From: Rhizophagus clarus
Lineage: Eukaryota; Glomeromycota; Glomeromycetes; Glomerales; Glomeraceae
Assembly (NCBI GenBank): GCA_015698045.1
Contig: BLAL01000338.1
Location: 62,001 to 126,000, forward strand
Length of the DNA stretch: 64,000 nt
Direction: 5' to 3'
Shown in pieces: positions 60,750-64,000 of this stretch; the stretch's first letter is position 1; every line of letters begins with the position of its first letter. The notes beneath the pieces are model-generated. The model saw nothing but the letters and a program-made list of their open reading frames with translations, was not told the origin of the DNA and did no database searches. The position numbers and the translations under genes are program-made.

Positions 60750-61835
60750 AAAGTCTGACAACCTAAAAAAATAAAAAAGAAATGTTAGTATGTTTCTTTT
60801 AATATATTAAAAAAATTCTTCCTACTTTTCATTAAATTTACTTACGTATATTTCAAGTTCAGGTTTGTTCAAGAAGTCTGGCAATCTAAAGAAAAAAAAA
60901 AATAGAAGAAATGTTAGTATATTTTTTCAATATATTAAAAAAAAAATTTCTTTATACTAACTTGTGTACATTTCAAATCTAGGTTCATTCAAGAAGTTTG
61001 GCGACCTAAAGAAAAAAAAAGAAATAGAAGAAATGTTAGTATGTTTCTTCAATATATTAAAAAAAAATCCCCTCCCACTCCCCACTAACTTACTTGCATA
61101 CATTTCAAGTTTGGGTTCGTTCAAAAAGTCTGGCAACCTAAAGAAAAAAAAAAGAAATAGAAGAAATGTTAGTATATTTCTTCAATATATTAAAAAAAAA
61201 ATTCCTTTCCACTCCTTACTAACTTACTTGTATACATTTCAAGTCTAAGTTTGTTCAAGAAGTCTGGCAACCTAAAGAAAAAAAAAAGAAATAGAAGAAA
61301 TGTTAGTATGTTTCTTTAATATATTAAAAAAAAATCCCCTCCCACTCCCCACTAACTTACTTGCGTACATTTCAAGTCTGGGTTCATTTAAGAAGTCTGG
61401 CAACCTAAAGAAAAAAAAAGAAATATATAGAAGAAACATTAGTATATTTCTTCAATATATTAAAAAAAAAATCTCCTTCTATTCCTCCACTAACTTACTT
61501 GCACACATTTCAAGTTCAGGTTCGTCCAAGAAGTCTGGCAACCTAAAGAAAAAAAAAAGAAATAGAAGAAATGTTAGTATGTTTCTTTAATATATTAAAA
61601 AAAAATCCCCTCCCACTCCCCACTAACTTACTTGCGTACATTTCAAGTCTGGGTTCATTTAAGAAGTCTGGCAACCTAAAGAAAAAAAAAGAAATATATA
61701 GAAGAAACATTAGTATATTTCTTCAATATATTAAAAAAAAAATCTCCTTCTATTCCTCCACTAACTTACTTGCACACATTTCAAGTTCAGGTTCGTCCAA
61801 GAAGTCTGGCAACCTAAAGAAAAAAAAATAAAAAT
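60750..61835 (-). repeat. Microexon-like tandem array, 9 units
   Basis: On the minus strand each ~132-141-bp unit is ctatttctttttttctttag, a ~44-nt block (gttgccagacttcttgaacg then aacccagacttgaaatgtac and gcaa), gtaagttagtggggagtggg, a T run, and gaaacatactaacatttctt. A yeast-like TACTAAC branch word lies inside a small palindrome in most introns. Units near 60760-60990 are the most diverged. A two-unit, 271-bp block is duplicated in tandem, apparently exactly, at 61300-61560 and 61571-61831. The block length is not a multiple of three. Confidence 0.85.
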
Positions 61836-62108
61836 AAAATTTTTTTTTTTATCCAGTTTAAAAAAAACTGTAACCATTTTTTTTTCAAAAAAAAAGATTA
61901 TCTATAATCAGTAAATTAGCTCATATGACCGATATCAAAACTGATCAGAAATTTGCAAACTGCAGATTAGTGAATGCCGAAACTATAAGTATATCATATG
62001 ATATATTACATTGAAACGTCAAAATAATTTCAGCATGTTGAAACTATTTTGGCATTTTGACAAATCAGAAGGTCAATATCAAAACTCTTTAGTTTTAGCA
62101 GGCAATTT

Positions 62109-62760
62109 TAGTTTCACCCTTATTACCATTTTGTTCTCATTGTTATTTCATTTTTATTAATCATTATTTTACCTTCATCATCAATTATCATTTCATCCTT
62201 ATTATCAATTATCATTTTGTCTGTCCTTATTATTCAATTATTATTTCATCTGTCCTCATCACTAATTATCATTTCGTCTTCACTATCAATTATCATTTTG
62301 TCCTCATTATCAATTATCATTTCATTTTCATCATTTCATTTTTATCATTGTTTGTTTTTATTATTGTTTTATTCTTGTTATCTTTTTATTTTTTCTCATC
62401 ATCTTTTCATTTTTTCATTCCTTTCTTATTATCTTTTTGTTTTTCATCATCCGTTCTTTCTTTTTGTTCATTTTTCTTTTATCATTCTTTTATTTTTTTG
62501 TATCCTTTTTATTATCTTTTCTTTTTTTTTGCCCCTCCCATTATCTTTTTATTTTCATTTCTATTCCCTTTTATTTTGTCCCTATTTCTTTTTATTTTTA
62601 ATCCTATTCCTTTTATTTTTGCATTCTTTTCCTCTTTTTTTCACTATTTTTTTTTTTTTACTATATCTTTTGTTTCCTATCATTTTCATTATCTCCAATT
62701 ATTTGTTTCTAACATTATTTCCATTATTTTTCTCTCTTATTATCATAATTGTTAAGCTTC
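62109..62760 (+). repeat. Continuation of the interrupted pyrimidine-rich module
   Basis: It continues the module broken at 58143: tattaccattttgttctcat and tcaattatcatttcatcctt words, then increasingly degenerate TTTTATT/TTTCATT tracts. The long open frames here (62217-62837) are Phe/Leu/Ser/Ile-rich products of the tract, not genes. Confidence 0.6.
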
Positions 62761-63175
62761 TCTTTTTTATATCATTATTATCATTACTAGTTATGTTAAA
62801 GATAAACAATTATAAAAATATTAACTTTGATAAATAGAATTTAAAGAAATAATGTCATAGTTTAATGTAATAAATTTTGTTATTTTTTTTGTACAGAAAA
62901 TTATTTTCAAATTAGCAATATATTAATCAGACAATATTCTTATAAATTAGCTGATCATTAAATTTTATATAAGTACACAATATTGAAATTTACAATAAAT
63001 TTTAGCCTATTAAATTTTAAAATTAATTGTAAGATTATGTAATAAAGATTAAATTTATTAAAAATTTTTTATACATGTGAAATCGCCTGATTTTAATAAA
63101 TTATTTATAGGTGAAATCACCTAGGTAATTTCACCTGTGAAGCAAATCAGCAAAATTTTTAATAATATTTTAATT
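62761..63175. other. AT-rich spacer with a near-palindrome
   Basis: 63096-63150 contains two versions of ggtgaaatcacct / aggtaatttcacc around cctagg, an imperfect palindrome of about 26 bp. Nothing else was seen. Confidence 0.45.
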
Positions 63176-63634
63176 TTAATATGGTACTAGAAGTCTATAC
63201 TTGATAATAAATTGGGTACTTATAAATTTTTTAGCACTTTAAAAAAATAAGATAAGTACTATTAAATTACTGGTCAGATTTTTAAAAAAACATCTATATA
63301 AAAAGTTATAAGTATTTAAAATTAGATGATTTTTATTATATGATTAGCTTATTTTTGAAACAAAACAAATCAAGTGAATGCAACTTTATTGGTTAATTTT
63401 TACAATTTAGACTGAAATTTTCATTTCTAAACTCAATACTTATCAAATTCAATCTAAAAATTTGAATTCAATCCATTATTTTTCTATTTCTAAAATCATC
63501 TTTCTTTTTTTTTTAAAAAAAATTCCTTTTATATTTATACTCATATTTGATTGTCTTATTTTTCTTACAAAATCATGAATTCCTATTGGTAAATTCCAAA
63601 TATTCTCAAGTATAGACTTCTGGTACCATATTAA
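63176..63634. mobile_element. ~459-bp MITE with ~29-bp TIRs
   Basis: ttaatatggtactagaagtc then tatacttga at the left is matched inversely at 63606-63634 (tcaagtatagacttctggta then ccatattaa). The interior is A/T-rich without coding sense. The target duplication is unclear because the flanks are A/T-rich. Confidence 0.8.
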
Positions 63635-64000
63635 TAAAATACATTAAAAATTTAATTACAATCAAAAATTTTATAATATATATTAATAATAATCAGAAAA
63701 TTTTATAACTAAAAAATTCTATAATATATAATTTAATATAAATCTGATTTTATTAAATTTAACAAATTAGATAATTTTAATTTTTATAATTAGTATATGC
63801 CAGTTGAAACTGATTATATTCTGATTGCCACCATTAATTAATTAACAATAAATATTTATAAATATATTAGCATTCAACCTGTGTATTTATAATATTTTTT
63901 TTCTTTTATTTTATTAGAAAAAAAAATTATTTATATATTACCTATAATAAATAAATAAAAATTTTGGTCAATACTAATAGATAAGTATAATAATTATACT
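63635..64000. other. AT-rich end of window
   Basis: No gene or repeat was recognised beyond tataata-type low complexity. Confidence 0.4.

Larger units (their letters stand above)
58144..62108. mobile_element. 3.97-kb TIR element carrying a nested element and a microexon array
   Basis: The ends aagttgcctgccgaaact and agttttagcaggcaattt, followed by inverse ggccaatgtcaaaa / aaggtcaatatcaaa and cagcatgttgaaa words, are flanked by TA (58142-58143, 62109-62110). It belongs to the aggttgcctgcc family but is ten times longer. Inside are the element at 58374-60510 and the array at 60750-61835. No transposase is present. Confidence 0.75.

Noticed and set aside
62217-62837. 206-codon open frame rich in Phe, Leu, Ser and Ile
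   Set aside because: Composition is that of a TTTATT/TTTCATT tract, an overlapping frame is equally open, and there is no start context or domain.

Overview
This window looks like nuclear DNA of an arbuscular mycorrhizal fungus (Glomeromycotina, Rhizophagus-like). That is an inference from four things: very high AT content; host genes cut into many small exons by short GT-AG introns; a fungal-type PKC1 (HR1-HR1-C2-C1-C1-kinase with DYG in place of DFG); and a dense load of nested DNA transposons. No rRNA or credible tRNA gene was seen.

Layout. (1) 1-19.1 kb is a nest of transposons. A Plavaka-type (CACTA superfamily) transposase gene (3316-6195) lies head to head with an unknown multi-exon gene (275-2088), separated by tandem repeats. 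Next come two interleaved pairs of large inverted repeats: a ~3-kb pair (6854-9870 and 10751-13760) and a ~0.8-kb pair (9871-10750 and 14023-19055). The second arm of the ~0.8-kb pair is itself split by a 3.6-kb TIR element (14637-18240) and a 631-bp TTAA-flanked element (18351-18981). (2) 19-26.7 kb holds smaller TIR elements, a second copy of the 3.6-kb family (20378-23095) and scraps of old coding sequence. (3) 26.8-44.9 kb is the host gene block: a 16-exon coiled-coil protein with UVR-like motifs; TEN1 (CST telomere complex) convergent with it; PKC1 (15 exons); a Mpv17/Sym1-family protein convergent with PKC1; and an 18-exon TMEM94-like P-type-ATPase-related protein. (4) 45-64 kb is repeats again: a decayed mobile-element ORF, a 22-bp satellite, T-rich tracts, a decayed Crypton-like recombinase, several TIR elements with TA duplications, and a 4-kb TIR element (58144-62108) carrying another element and an exon/intron array.

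The most unusual content is a set of tandem 'microexon arrays'. Short conserved blocks (about 30-45 nt, longer in the 3-kb arms) are each preceded by a T-rich tract ending in TAG or CAG and followed by GTAAG-like donors, over and over. They occur in the 3-kb arms, in both copies of the 3.6-kb family, at 49.4-51.4 kb (17 units) and at 60.75-61.84 kb (9 units). Their introns often hold a short palindrome around a TACTAAC/CTAAC branch-site-like core. In the 17-unit array the block is 41 nt, so joining successive blocks shifts frame and meets a stop; this argues for a spliced non-coding transcript or something other than ordinary protein coding. These arrays sit inside TIR-bounded elements with different termini, and I know of no named element class with this build.

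The host genes look intact and have housekeeping roles (telomere end protection, cell-wall-integrity signalling, mitochondrial or peroxisomal membrane, ER ion transport). They show no operon-like relation; the two convergent pairs are packed about 100 and 400 bp apart. Exon boundaries were derived by hand from splice consensus and frame continuity.
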